Assembly: GCA_905221615.1 (NCBI GenBank) | Contig: CAJNDT010005445.1 | Span: 921,153-985,152, forward strand | Source of the DNA: Symbiodinium sp. CCMP2592 | Taxonomy: Eukaryota > Sar > Dinophyceae > Suessiales > Symbiodiniaceae | DNA: 64,000 nucleotides | Reading direction: 5' to 3' | Part shown: positions 55,223 through 64,000 of the stretch, in pieces | Position numbering within the stretch: position 1 is the stretch's first letter | How the letters are laid out: every line of letters starts with the position of its first letter | The notes under the pieces: generated by a model | The model's input: only the letters and a program-made list of their open reading frames with translations | What the model was told of the DNA's origin: nothing | Databases searched by the model: none | Made by a program: the position numbers and the translations under genes

Positions 55223-56608
55223 ATGGACCCGATGACTCGCAAGCGTCGAGGAGCTGTGACTGGAGAATCTGAGGACACCAGTATTTCTCGTGAGAGTGCG
55301 TATCAAGCAGCCTTGAGTCAGGTAGAGGCCGGAGGGGTCTCTAGTACAGGGGGCAGTGGTCTCCCTGTAAGTGGCGTCAGACAGGGTGAGGCTTCGCCTG
55401 GAACGTTGGAATCAGGAGAAGCAATGGGTGGGGAAGGTTTGACCTATCCTACGCCCAACCCGTTTTACAGTGATCATGCCAAGGCGGAAATTGAGTTGCT
55501 TCGTAGCAGGCCATCGACATTGGATGCAGAGGCACTCCGTCTAGGTGCTGAGTACAACGAGTCTGCTCTCGGTGACACAAGCTTGACGGGAGGCCTGGGT
55601 GAGCCTAATTATGCCGAGGCGTTCGGAACGCTCGGATCTTCTCGGGATGTTCCCAGGGTTGCCCGAATTGAGTCTTCGAGTGAGGCAGCAAGGGTTGCTG
55701 AAGGCCGCCCAGAGGAGCCTGTTAAGGAGCATCTGGCGAGGGCTGTACCTCTAGAAGTCGAAGCTGTGACTGAGGGTGAGAGATCCAATCCTGGTGGGAA
55801 AGGGGGACCGATTGAGGGTTCCAGTGCTGCCGTAGGGAGCGCGGTAGCCGATGACCCGGAGCTAATCCCCGCGGAGAATGATCGCCTAACTAGGGTTGAG
55901 ACGCTGTTGACTCAGGTCTTAGAGGAGAATCGGTTGTTGAAGAGGCAGCTGCAAGCGGAGTCTAGTTCCAGTTGGCATAGTACTCGTACTCCGGGAGAGA
56001 TTCCAGCTTCGCCGGCGTCGTTCGGTCTCGGCCGACAGTTCCCGGAGATGATGTCTTCGGCGTTGCTTGGTGTACAGGCTGTAGGACCGAGTGTTCCTCA
56101 TGATTTCCCGGGCTCCTTGAGAGAATGGCCGAGTGGTGAACTGGTTACGAGTCAGGAATCGTCGCAAGCTCTAGCGAGGGCTAGGTTCCACCAGGCCCTC
56201 CCGGTTCATCCTTACGGAATCCCTACTGGTTTAGAGGGGTTTGGAGCGATGGGTATGAGTGATCGGATTGCTGCGGGGATGTGGCCGGTTTCGGGGGATT
56301 TGAGAGGGTCGGTAAACCCAAGGCCTCCTCCACTTCCGATTAAGCAGCCTGAAGGTGTGGGGTACGAGGTTTCAGAAGTTGTAGAGCCGACTCAGACGCT
56401 GAGACAGTTTGCAAGTGCAGCTTTGCAGGGAAGCCAGCCCACTGGAGATGGGAACGATGTAGGTTATCATACTCCTAGGTCGGGGTGTGGTGCTAGGGGG
56501 TTTGACGCGGAGGGGTATCCACTCTCCCCGGGTGGTTCAAGTATCAGACCTCCAGCAATCCCTCCTCCAGCTGTGGTTTCACCGCACCGCGTGTGTCGCC
56601 TCGTGTAG
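55223..56608 (+). CDS. gag: TE2 gag, N-terminal part
   Basis: 462 codons from ATG 55223 (MDPMTRKRRG; GTG 55220 is in frame just before). Ser/Gly/Glu-rich N-terminus, a coiled coil near residue 220 (LTRVETLLTQVLEENRLLKR) and a Pro-rich tail (RPPAIPPPAVVSP). After VVSP this frame runs into TAG at 56606. The matching continuation (PRVSPRVGPSVAGG) lies in the -1 frame, which is open from 56479. The overlap is therefore either a -1 frameshift signal or a one-base deletion. No canonical X-XXY-YYZ heptamer is visible near 56570-56600. Expected to form the particle with the downstream gag core. Confidence 0.8.
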   Translation: MDPMTRKRRGAVTGESEDTSISRESAYQAALSQVEAGGVSSTGGSGLPVSGVRQGEASPGTLESGEAMGGEGLTYPTPNPFYSDHAKAEIELLRSRPSTLDAEALRLGAEYNESALGDTSLTGGLGEPNYAEAFGTLGSSRDVPRVARIESSSEAARVAEGRPEEPVKEHLARAVPLEVEAVTEGERSNPGGKGGPIEGSSAAVGSAVADDPELIPAENDRLTRVETLLTQVLEENRLLKRQLQAESSSSWHSTRTPGEIPASPASFGLGRQFPEMMSSALLGVQAVGPSVPHDFPGSLREWPSGELVTSQESSQALARARFHQALPVHPYGIPTGLEGFGAMGMSDRIAAGMWPVSGDLRGSVNPRPPPLPIKQPEGVGYEVSEVVEPTQTLRQFASAALQGSQPTGDGNDVGYHTPRSGCGARGFDAEGYPLSPGGSSIRPPAIPPPAVVSPHRVCRLV

Positions 56609-59600
56609 GGCCGAGTGTTGCGGGTGGGCCTTCTGGTCCACCAAGAGCTCCGGGCCTTCCGGGAGATCCTTTAGGGAGAGGTTTGATTGGGGATGGTTCG
56701 GGGTTCCCTTTTGCTTCGGGTTGTTCGGGGCTGCCAGGGAGTCAGGGTGCCGTTGAAAGGCCAGAGGAGCCTGCTAAGTACATTTCGGACCTTCCTAAAC
56801 TAGCCCAAACGGATCTCGCGAGTAGTGCGGTCGTATGTGGAAATTGGTTAGCTCAAGTTAGGCAAGTGCTTGTGGGGCTTTCTCCTAGCGCTAGCGTATG
56901 GTGGCAGGGAGTAGAAGGTCCGGCCACATCTGCATACCGGCGCTGGTTAGTGGCAGACCCGCTAGGGCGTCTAGGAATCGACCCGTCGTCTGTAGTCGGA
57001 GAGTTCGATAGGCACTTGTATGGGAGGGTAGAAAGTCGGTCGGTGTCTTTGCTGTTGGCAGCGGTTCCGCAGTCGATACGGGATGATGTGGTAACCAACC
57101 GTTGGTTAAGTAGTGCGTCCATTTTGTTTAGGGTGCTCTGTTTGTTTCAACCCGGAGGTTCTAGTGAACGATCACATCTCCTATCCCAATTGGTGAGTCC
57201 TGGGGTTTGTGGTTCGTTTACCGAGGCTATCAAGGGGTTGAGGAAGTGGCAACAAGGGTTGCAGCGGGCGGGGGAAATCCACGCGACTTTACCCGACGCG
57301 TCGCTTCTACTTAGGGGAATAGATGGAGCAACCTCGGCATTGTTGACGGCGCACCCCATGATAGGATTCCGAGTGAACGCGTTTAGACATCAGCTAGCGA
57401 TCGATTACAACCCGACTGTGGCTAACGTTGTGCAACTAGTTCGACTAATCCAAGCGGAGTGCGAAGCTGCAGCGATTACTTCGGAAGGGACCCCGGATAA
57501 GAGGGCTAGGACGGCCGCTGTTTCTACCCCTAAGGAGCCTCCTCCTACTAAGGCCGTTCCTCCTTCTCCACCGAGTCAAGGGGCTGGGGTTGCGGCTAGT
57601 AATGCAAAGGGTGATCCTAAAGGGTTTGGTAAAGGGAAGGCCACGGATGGGAGTGCCCAACTCTGCTTCAAGTTCTCAGATGCAACAGGTTGCAAGTTTG
57701 GGGATGCGTGCTCGTTTAAGCATGATCGGGCAAAGGCTCGCAAAGAGGGTAGATGTCTTGCGTGTGGTCAGGCAGGTCATATTCGTCCGGATTGCAAACT
57801 CGTTGCTCCTGAGAACCGGCAAGTTTTGGCAGACTCTGGGACCACTCCTGAGGGTTCACCTAAAGCAGGATCTCCTAAGGGTAAGGGAAGGGCTGCTAAA
57901 GCGAAGGCAGCAGCTCAGGCCAAGGGGGTTTCTGAAGAACCCACTGGCAGTTCCGAAGCAGCGAAGGCTGCTTCAGCTTCGACTCCGACTGAGGGCGGAC
58001 AGGAGGGTCTGATCGCAGAAGCGGCTAAGCTCCTGAAGACCGTATCTTTGAAGGCTTTGAGGCTAGGTTCTGATGTTGAGGTTGATACCTCGTGGTTGCT
58101 AAGTGCCATTGCGGGACCTTCCGATTTAGCCTACGCACTGGTAGACAGTGGAGCAACCAATGCGCTTCGGCCAGCGTATGACGGAGAGTTGAGCCTCGGA
58201 AAGCCCATTAAGGTTGACTTAGCTAGTGGCGTAGCTGAACTGAGGGTGAACGAGTGCGGCACTCTTCTGCATGCTGGTCCTTGCCAGGTAATTTTACCTG
58301 CGGGGTATCTGGTAGAGCTTGGTTTTACTATCTCCTGGAGGAAGAGGGGGTGTAAGATTAGGCATCCTGGTAGGGGTACCCTGGAGGTTACGGTCGTTAA
58401 GGGTTGCCCCTTGATACCTCGCGAACTCGGTCTAGAGATTCTTGAAGAGTACGAAACCTTGAAGTGTAGCCGAGGAGGTCTGAAGAAGATTGGGCCTTTG
58501 CAAGCCGAACGTGGGTTAAAGCCCGGCGAAGTCCGGTCGTGGCTTAGGGATAAGCTTCGGAGTAGGGATGGTGGCTTGTCCAGAGAAGAGCAGTTTACTT
58601 TCCTTACGGGGCTGTTTCCTAGGGTACCGTTGGGTCTTCTAGAGCAGGTTTGTGTCGCTGATACAGGAACCGGACTTGTAGACTATCGCCATTTGCCGTG
58701 GAACAGGAGGCTGCGTCGGACAGTATCCCGGGCGAAGCCGGGGACAGTCATGATTAATTTGTCTCCTAAGCAGCCTGGTTGGAAGGGATCGGGTTGTGTG
58801 GTTTCGGTTGAGCCATCTGAAAAGGGGATAGAGTCTGATTCAGTGTTTCGGCAGCTTCTGGATTGGGCGAGTTCTGGGGCTATTGGCGGTGTGATAAGAA
58901 GCGAAGAGGACGCATCTGGGCGACCCGTAGTTTGCCACGATCAGGACTATTGGAAGGGATTAGAGGATACAGAGGTTGGTAGCACCTTGTCACGGGGGTC
59001 AGTTCGGATCTTCAGGGCTGTTCTGTTGTTTGCGGTAGCTCAGGCGATTTCGGACGGTCGGAAGCACCGAGAGGATCTGCATGAACCAGAGGGTGACGAG
59101 GGTTTTGATCCTGAGGATGTTCCCCCTACTGGGTTACGGGATCCCGCGGAGCTAGCCAAGTGGGCACTAGAGAGGGCGGCGGTTAGACTTAAGAAGAAGG
59201 ATCGGTCCGGCCGTGACACGGGAACATCAGATCCATGCTCTGTGTTCTTAGTTCTCGAAAGGCCTCGGGATCCAGCGGGTCGTTGGAGATCAGCTGAAAT
59301 CCCGTGGTTTTGGGCACCGGACGAGATTGAAGGGTTTCGTGAAGCTTATGGGTTGAGTGACGTTGTGTTTGATCAGAGCTGTCTTGGTTTGCCTGTGTTG
59401 GATACAACTTCTCTTCTTACCTCGTCCTGGCGCCTCTTTGAAGCTCTGCACGCGATCAGGGCTACCGAAGAAATGAAGACTTTCCTGCGGGGTCTTAAGG
59501 ACTTGAGGCTTCTTGCTGGCGATTATGGAAGGTCGGTTTGGGGCCCTGGTCTGTGCCGCGTGGTGCAAGGTGCATGGGCTCAGTGGAAGACTGAGATTTC

Positions 59601-62600
59601 TCAGACCGCAGACATCAGTGAGCGTCGTGTCCTTGTAGCTAAGCTTTCGGAAGCCGAGGCTCAGGCTAGGCATGAGGCACAGGACCACGTTCCATATCGT
59701 AAAGGGTGCCCGGTGTGTATTGCTGGGCAAGGCCGACAAAGAGCTCACTGGCGTAGCGGATTTCCGGACTTGCATTCTCTTAGTGTAGATATTGCAGGGC
59801 CGTTTGTTAATGGCCAGTCCTACAATGTCGAGGCTAGCGGCAGAGACAAAGGAAAGGGCTATCGTTACATGCTGGCGTGCACTTACGCGGTCCCCCTTAA
59901 GTTTAGTCCCTCTGTAGGCGAGTTGGACGATCTGGCTGAGTATGAGCCTTCGGAATGCGAACAGTTGATTCCTGTTGACGGCACGGAAGTGAACTCTTCG
60001 GTTGTGGCTGAATCAGGAACCGCTCAGGGTCTACTTGATGATCTCTGGGATTTACCGGAACCGGGGGAGGAAGCTGTGAAGGCGGTGACTCACCGGGTTC
60101 GACATAAGAGGCCGGAGGATTTGGACGAGGAAGCGGAAGCAGGGCCTGCTACTGTACCTGAGAAGAGCAAACATCTAACTCTGTTTATTGGGGTGCCCCT
60201 TAGGACTAAGAAGAATAAGGAGGTGTATCCTCAGATTCAGGGTGTTATTAATAGACTTGAAGCGGCAGGCTACCCAGTCCATAGGTATCATGCGGATCGC
60301 GCAAAGGAGCTGCGATCAGACATGCTCATTCGGTGGTTAAAGGAGAGAGGAATCCATGGGTCGTGGACGGCTGGTGAAAGCCCGGCAGGCAATAGAGCGG
60401 AGTTGGCAGTACAGGGTTTGAAGGGCTGTGTTCGTAAGCTTTTGAGGGCCTCAGGGCTTTCCAAACAATTCTGGCCCTTGGCTTTGTTGCATGCGTCAAC
60501 ACGACTGTGGATTCAATTCAATGAACGACTTGGGATTGTGCAGCCTAACTTGTTGCCTTTTGGGATTCGCCTTATGGCACGCAAGCGCGTGCGTACGGGC
60601 TACGACGCGCAATGGGAATCTAAGACGATTGAGGGCGTCTATGTTGGGCATGCTCCGAGTACGCCCGGAGGACATCTGGTGTTGGTACTGTCGGATGATG
60701 GCCATAAGGTGTTGCTCACGAATACCGTGTATCCGTTGCGGGCGGCTTCTGACAATCCTGTAAAACCTAAGTATCGACTCACCGGGAAGCATTCTTCGCG
60801 CTCCCCGCATTTTGTCGTTCGGGTTGTAGCTGCGCATGAAGTACCGGTTGTAATTTCCGACCAGGATGGGGCCATGCTTGGACCCAAGCCTGGGGGGGAG
60901 TCCTCTTTAGATTCTTTAGAGTTAGGGGATTTTGATGCCTGTTTTGAAAGCGATCTTGAAGGTCTAGGTGTATCCCTGGCTCCTGAGGAATTTCCTTCTT
61001 CCCCGTTTGACGAGGTTCTCCGGGAGAGCTGTTTCGAAGGCAGCGGGTTGTTTGAACCGGTGTTGAAATGTCATGGTCCGGATGAAGTTTCGGTCCAAAG
61101 GATCCAAGTTCCGCAACTCGATGAAGAGTCTTCTTTATGGATTCGGGGGAGACGGGAGGCTGAGGATTTTTCCGATGAAACGTGCTTGGAAGTATTGACG
61201 AAGGGTCTAGGATTATTGCCAGGGGCAAGAAGGAGGATGATTAGATCCGAGGGGAAGGCTGTGTTGTTGGGTCTGTATGGTTTGGGGGGTTTCCATGGTA
61301 TCTCTAGGGCAACTGGAACTTATGAGGAGGTCACACGGTACTTAAACGGGTACCTGGGTACTTTGGTTCCGGGGCACGCCTGGGCTGCGTTGTATGTTTC
61401 GAAGGATACTAAGGTTCCCCTACACAAGGACCTGAGAAATGCCACCCAGTTCGCGACGGCCGTTAAGGCCCTTGGTAGCTTTGTCGGTGGAGGTTTGTGG
61501 ATTGAAGATGAGAACGACACGGGGCCGATCTGTAAGCAGTTACCGGATGGGACTTGGCGCGCTGGAAGGGTCTATGATGTCCGAAGGGAAGCTCTTCAGT
61601 TCCAAGGGGATAAATGGCACACTTCTGAGCACTGGGAGGGAGGCTCTAGGTGGGTGATTTCGGCTTTTACCCCTAGAGATTTCGGAAGGACCTCTGAAGA
61701 GGATTGGGAAGCCCTGAGAGACCTCGGGTTTCCGGTTGACAACGTTTTGGGTGGGCTTCAGGGGGTCTCTGAAGTGTTGAAGAAGGCCGACGGAGCCGAC
61801 CAGAAGGTTTGGGAGCCTTCCATTGACCAGGAGGTTCAGTGGGAAGTGGGTTTACCGCAGCCTCTACTGGAGGATGAGCATCGGCAGGCTTTCGTGGTAT
61901 GGCATGAAAGGGTCGCACGGTTGAGTAGGATGTTTACCTCGGATTTGTGTGATGCTGTGGATATCTCGGAAGATGTTGGTGGAATCGCGGATCAATTGCG
62001 GGAGGTTGAGGTGTTAGCTCAGTGGTTGGAGTGTGGCTTAGATGACTGGGTCGAGCAAGGGGATTGTTATGGAGCGCTGAGGGCTCTTAATGTGGAAATC
62101 CCGTTGAACGATGGAGCCCCTACCACTGATGTGTTTCTGCAAACTCGTACCGTTAGCCTCGTAGAAGCAAGAACTGAGTTGGGATTGTGGAAGGAGCCTG
62201 CCCTGGATGAAGTGACGAGCTTGGAAACGACCAATCAAGCTGTTGATAGGGTCAAGGCCGCCCTAGTGGATCGGTGGATTGAGCAGGGTTACACCGTAAT
62301 CCAGTTACCCGGCAAGGCAGTCCTTACGAGAAAGAGTGGAACGGGAAAGCGCCGCCTGCGGGCGGTGTGTTGCGGAAACTATCTCCCTCCTGAGAAGCTA
62401 GGTTTATCAAAGGATGACGTTTATGCTTCCGGGGCTGAGGCAGTGACATTGCGGGTAGCCCTGGGTTTCGCATCGATTTTTTCATCCTGGACCGGGATAA
62501 CGATAGACATCAAATCAGCTTTTCTGTATGCTCCGATAGGTACCCGATCAAAGGAGAAGGAGGAACGCATTATCGTTAAGCCTCCGGCGTTGTTGGTTGA

Positions 62601-64000
62601 GTTAGGAGTGCTCGAAGCCAGTGACCGTTGGCATGTGCGAAAGGCGTTGTATGGGTTACCCACGTCACCTAGGGACTGGGGTGATTACCGGGATAAGGAG
62701 TTTAGGATCCTTACTATCCTCTGTGAAGGGGTCACCTATGGGCTGTTTCAATCGAAGTCTGATGAGTCCTTGTGGCTGGTTCAGCCTGTAGGTGAACAAG
62801 GGAAGGGGCCGATAGCGGGGTTGTTGGTTGTGTACGTAGATGATCTAGCTTTCTTCGCCTCTGCGAGCCTGTGCCAATGCTTCATCGACCAGGTTCAGAA
62901 GAAGTGGAAAACTTCCCCTCCCAATTGGTTTGGTGACGAGCCAGTTACTTTCTGTGGTGCTGAGGTGACCCGTTCAGCCCGAGGTTACCGGCTTACTCAG
63001 GTGTCTTACTTGAAGGAGCTGCTGCAGAGGTATAATATTGAGGGTACCGCGGCATCGCCCATAACGAAGTGGACGGAACCGCTGGAACAAGGAGTTCCCG
63101 ATGCTGGATTGATCAGAGAGGCGCAGGGCATTACAGGAGCGTTATTGTGGATCAGTACCCGATCGAGACCAGACATTGCTTACGCTGTTTCGCGTATGGG
63201 ACAGCAGGCGACTAAGGATCCGGAGTTGAGTATTGCTATCGGCAGGCAAGTGCTTCAGTACCTCAGCTCCACCTTGACGTTTGGGATTGAATATTTGCAT
63301 AAGTCAGGACCTTATTTTTCGGATCATGGTCAGTTGGCTGTACCTCGACAGAATAACGTTTTGGAAGTGTACTCAGATGCTTCTCACTCGCCGTGTGGCG
63401 GGCGCTCGGTACAGTGCTGCATTATTGGGTGGCGTGGGTCGCCGCTGGCGTGGGAAAGCGCCAGACAAGGGTTCACGACCCTGAGCTCCGCAGAGGCGGA
63501 GCTCGTGAGCATGATCCATTCGGTTCAATTGGGGGAATCCATCCAACCATTACTTCAGGAACTTCTTTCGGATGACTGTGTTATTTCACTTTTAGCCGAT
63601 AACGCCGCCGCTATCCGTTCTTTCGAAACGGCGCCAGCCGGCTGGCGTAACCGCCACCTGAGGATGAGGGCGCAAGCAGGCCGAGAACGAATAGAGAACA
63701 ACGTTTTGAAGGTCAATCACCTCGCTGGTGTGCACCAGGCGGCGGACATTGGCACGAAGCCGCTAACCCGATCCAGGTTGCTCTACTTACTTGACCTCAT
63801 CAATGTGCGAGACCAGCCAGCTTCACCAGAAACAATTAAGGCCGCGAGGGTACTGAGTCGTCTCTCTCGGGATGCTCAGGTATGTAAGGTGACGCCTGAA
63901 GCCGTAGCGGGTTTGGCGCTGTTAGTTGCTCTTCCGAAAGTTTTCGGGCAGCCTATTGGGAATGCGACGATTGGGCAGCGCTGGCTTCACTGGTGTGTTG
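56479..64000 (+). CDS. gag-pol: TE2 gag-pol polyprotein (open at window end)
   Basis: A frame of 2,507 codons without a stop, numbered here from 56479. Gag core ~100-330 (WWQGVEG, FQPGGSSERSHLL). CCCH finger (C-x8-C-x5-C-x3-H) at 396-415 and CCHC knuckle (CLACGQAGHIRPDC) at 427-440. Aspartic protease with VDSGATNALRP at 555. Methyltransferase-like region ~735-1000. Integrase with HEAQDHVPYRKGCPVC zinc site at ~1065 and catalytic D (SVDIAGPF, 59788), D (HADRAKEL, 60295) and E (NRAE, 60400). 2OG-Fe(II) dioxygenase-like domain ~1590-1735. RT with DIKSAFLYAP, ALYGLPTSPRDWGD and VVYVDDLAFF (62827). RNase H with YSDAS (63376), SSAEAEL (63493), LLADN (63598) and AGVHQAADIGTKPL. It makes the virus-like particle, cuts itself, copies the RNA and inserts the DNA. 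The C-terminus lies outside the window. Confidence 0.93.
58690..59470 (+). other. Methyltransferase-like region of TE2, motifs degenerate
   Basis: Between protease and integrase. WNRRLRRTVSRAKPGTVMINLSP stands where related elements have a glycine-rich SAM motif (HLFSG-like). FRQLLDWASSGAIGGVIRSE stands where they have GGPPC. FLVLERPRDPAG, IPWFWAPDEI, VFDQSCLG and TTSLLTSSWRLFEAL match the later conserved blocks. The catalytic Pro-Pro-Cys is missing, so DNA methylation activity is not expected. The comparison uses family motifs from memory. Confidence 0.5.
61246..61680 (+). other. 2-oxoglutarate/Fe(II) dioxygenase-like domain in TE2 pol
   Basis: Lies between integrase and RT. An H-x-D pair (VPLHKDLRN; H at 61423, D at 61429), a glycine turn (FVGGGLWIED), a distal His (DKWH, H at 61618) 63 residues after the Asp, and an Arg 10 residues further (GGSRWVISAFTPR, R at 61648). 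This HxD...H...R order and spacing is the signature of the double-stranded beta-helix 2OG-Fe(II) oxygenases (AlkB, TET/JBP, prolyl hydroxylases). I recall comparable HRD...N...GGxLW...WHA...R blocks in other dinoflagellate copia polyproteins. The substrate is unknown. Confidence 0.65.

Larger units (their letters stand above)
54901..64000 (+). mobile_element. TE2: copia-type LTR retrotransposon, 5' part
   Basis: The gag ORF starts at 55223 and the gag-pol frame runs to the window edge without a stop. All pol activities are present with their key residues, so TE2 is a good candidate for an autonomous element and for the type of donor that could move TE1. The left border is approximate and the right end is missing. 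Gag shares words with TE1, but the sequence is clearly a different, more distant element. Confidence 0.85.

Noticed and set aside
59189-59775. Minus-strand frames of 72-161 codons inside TE2
   Set aside because: Shadows of the gag-pol frame, which has clear catalytic motifs on the plus strand.
1-64000. Trans-spliced leader relics and 5S/U-snRNA genes typical of dinoflagellates
   Set aside because: I looked for the leader word ending TTTTGGCTCAAG and for snRNA or 5S blocks and found no convincing match by eye; a covariance-model search would be decisive.

Overview
The window looks like nuclear DNA of a dinoflagellate. Three things suggest this. Copia-type polyproteins carry a CCCH zinc finger fused to a CCHC knuckle, plus extra domains that I know from dinoflagellate elements. 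A CCCH zinc-finger gene of a dinoflagellate-like type (GSFGHPHFC...C...CHFPH) is present. Degenerate plant/dinoflagellate-type telomere words (TTTAGGG / CCCTAAA) lie throughout the non-coding sequence. There are no operons, no Shine-Dalgarno-type gene packing, no tRNA or rRNA genes that I can defend, and very few host genes. The species cannot be named from this.

Layout. 1-25.6 kb is gene-poor. It holds microsatellites, scattered TTTAGGG-like words, several families of 80-125 bp hairpin-forming (MITE-like) repeats, and one ~2.9 kb tandem duplication (2112-5005 and 5293-8247). Each copy of the duplication carries a minus-strand CCCH zinc-finger reading frame. 25641-36281 is a complete copia LTR retrotransposon (here TE1). 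It has 360-bp LTRs differing at 3 positions, a GAACC target duplication, a possible half-tRNA-type primer site and a polypurine tract. TE1 keeps gag, a dead protease and a C-terminal membrane-protein ORF but has lost integrase, reverse transcriptase and RNase H. Its gag is split by a 4,747-bp inverted-repeat DNA element (27868-32614) with 809-bp terminal arms, mirrored subterminal hairpin repeats and a TCCT target duplication. Removing the element and one TCCT restores the gag frame exactly.

36.3-54.9 kb is again gene-poor: telomere-like words, microsatellites, more hairpin repeats, and one probable reverse-transcriptase tail fragment (44628-45020, minus). From about 54.9 kb to the window end lies the 5' part of a second, far more intact copia element (TE2). 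It has a gag ORF, then a 7.5-kb frame open to base 64000 that encodes gag, CCCH+CCHC zinc fingers, protease (DSG), a degenerate methyltransferase-like region, integrase, a 2-oxoglutarate/Fe(II) dioxygenase-like domain, reverse transcriptase (YVDD) and RNase H.

How the parts relate. TE1 cannot have moved with its own enzymes, yet its LTRs are nearly identical, so an autonomous relative of the TE2 type probably mobilised it in trans. The nested DNA element has near-identical outer arms but no recognisable transposase, so it too is probably non-autonomous. The most unusual signals are the dioxygenase-like domain inside TE2 pol, the loss of the catalytic Pro-Pro-Cys motif from the methyltransferase-like region of both elements, and the nested fold-back element with its hairpin arrays.
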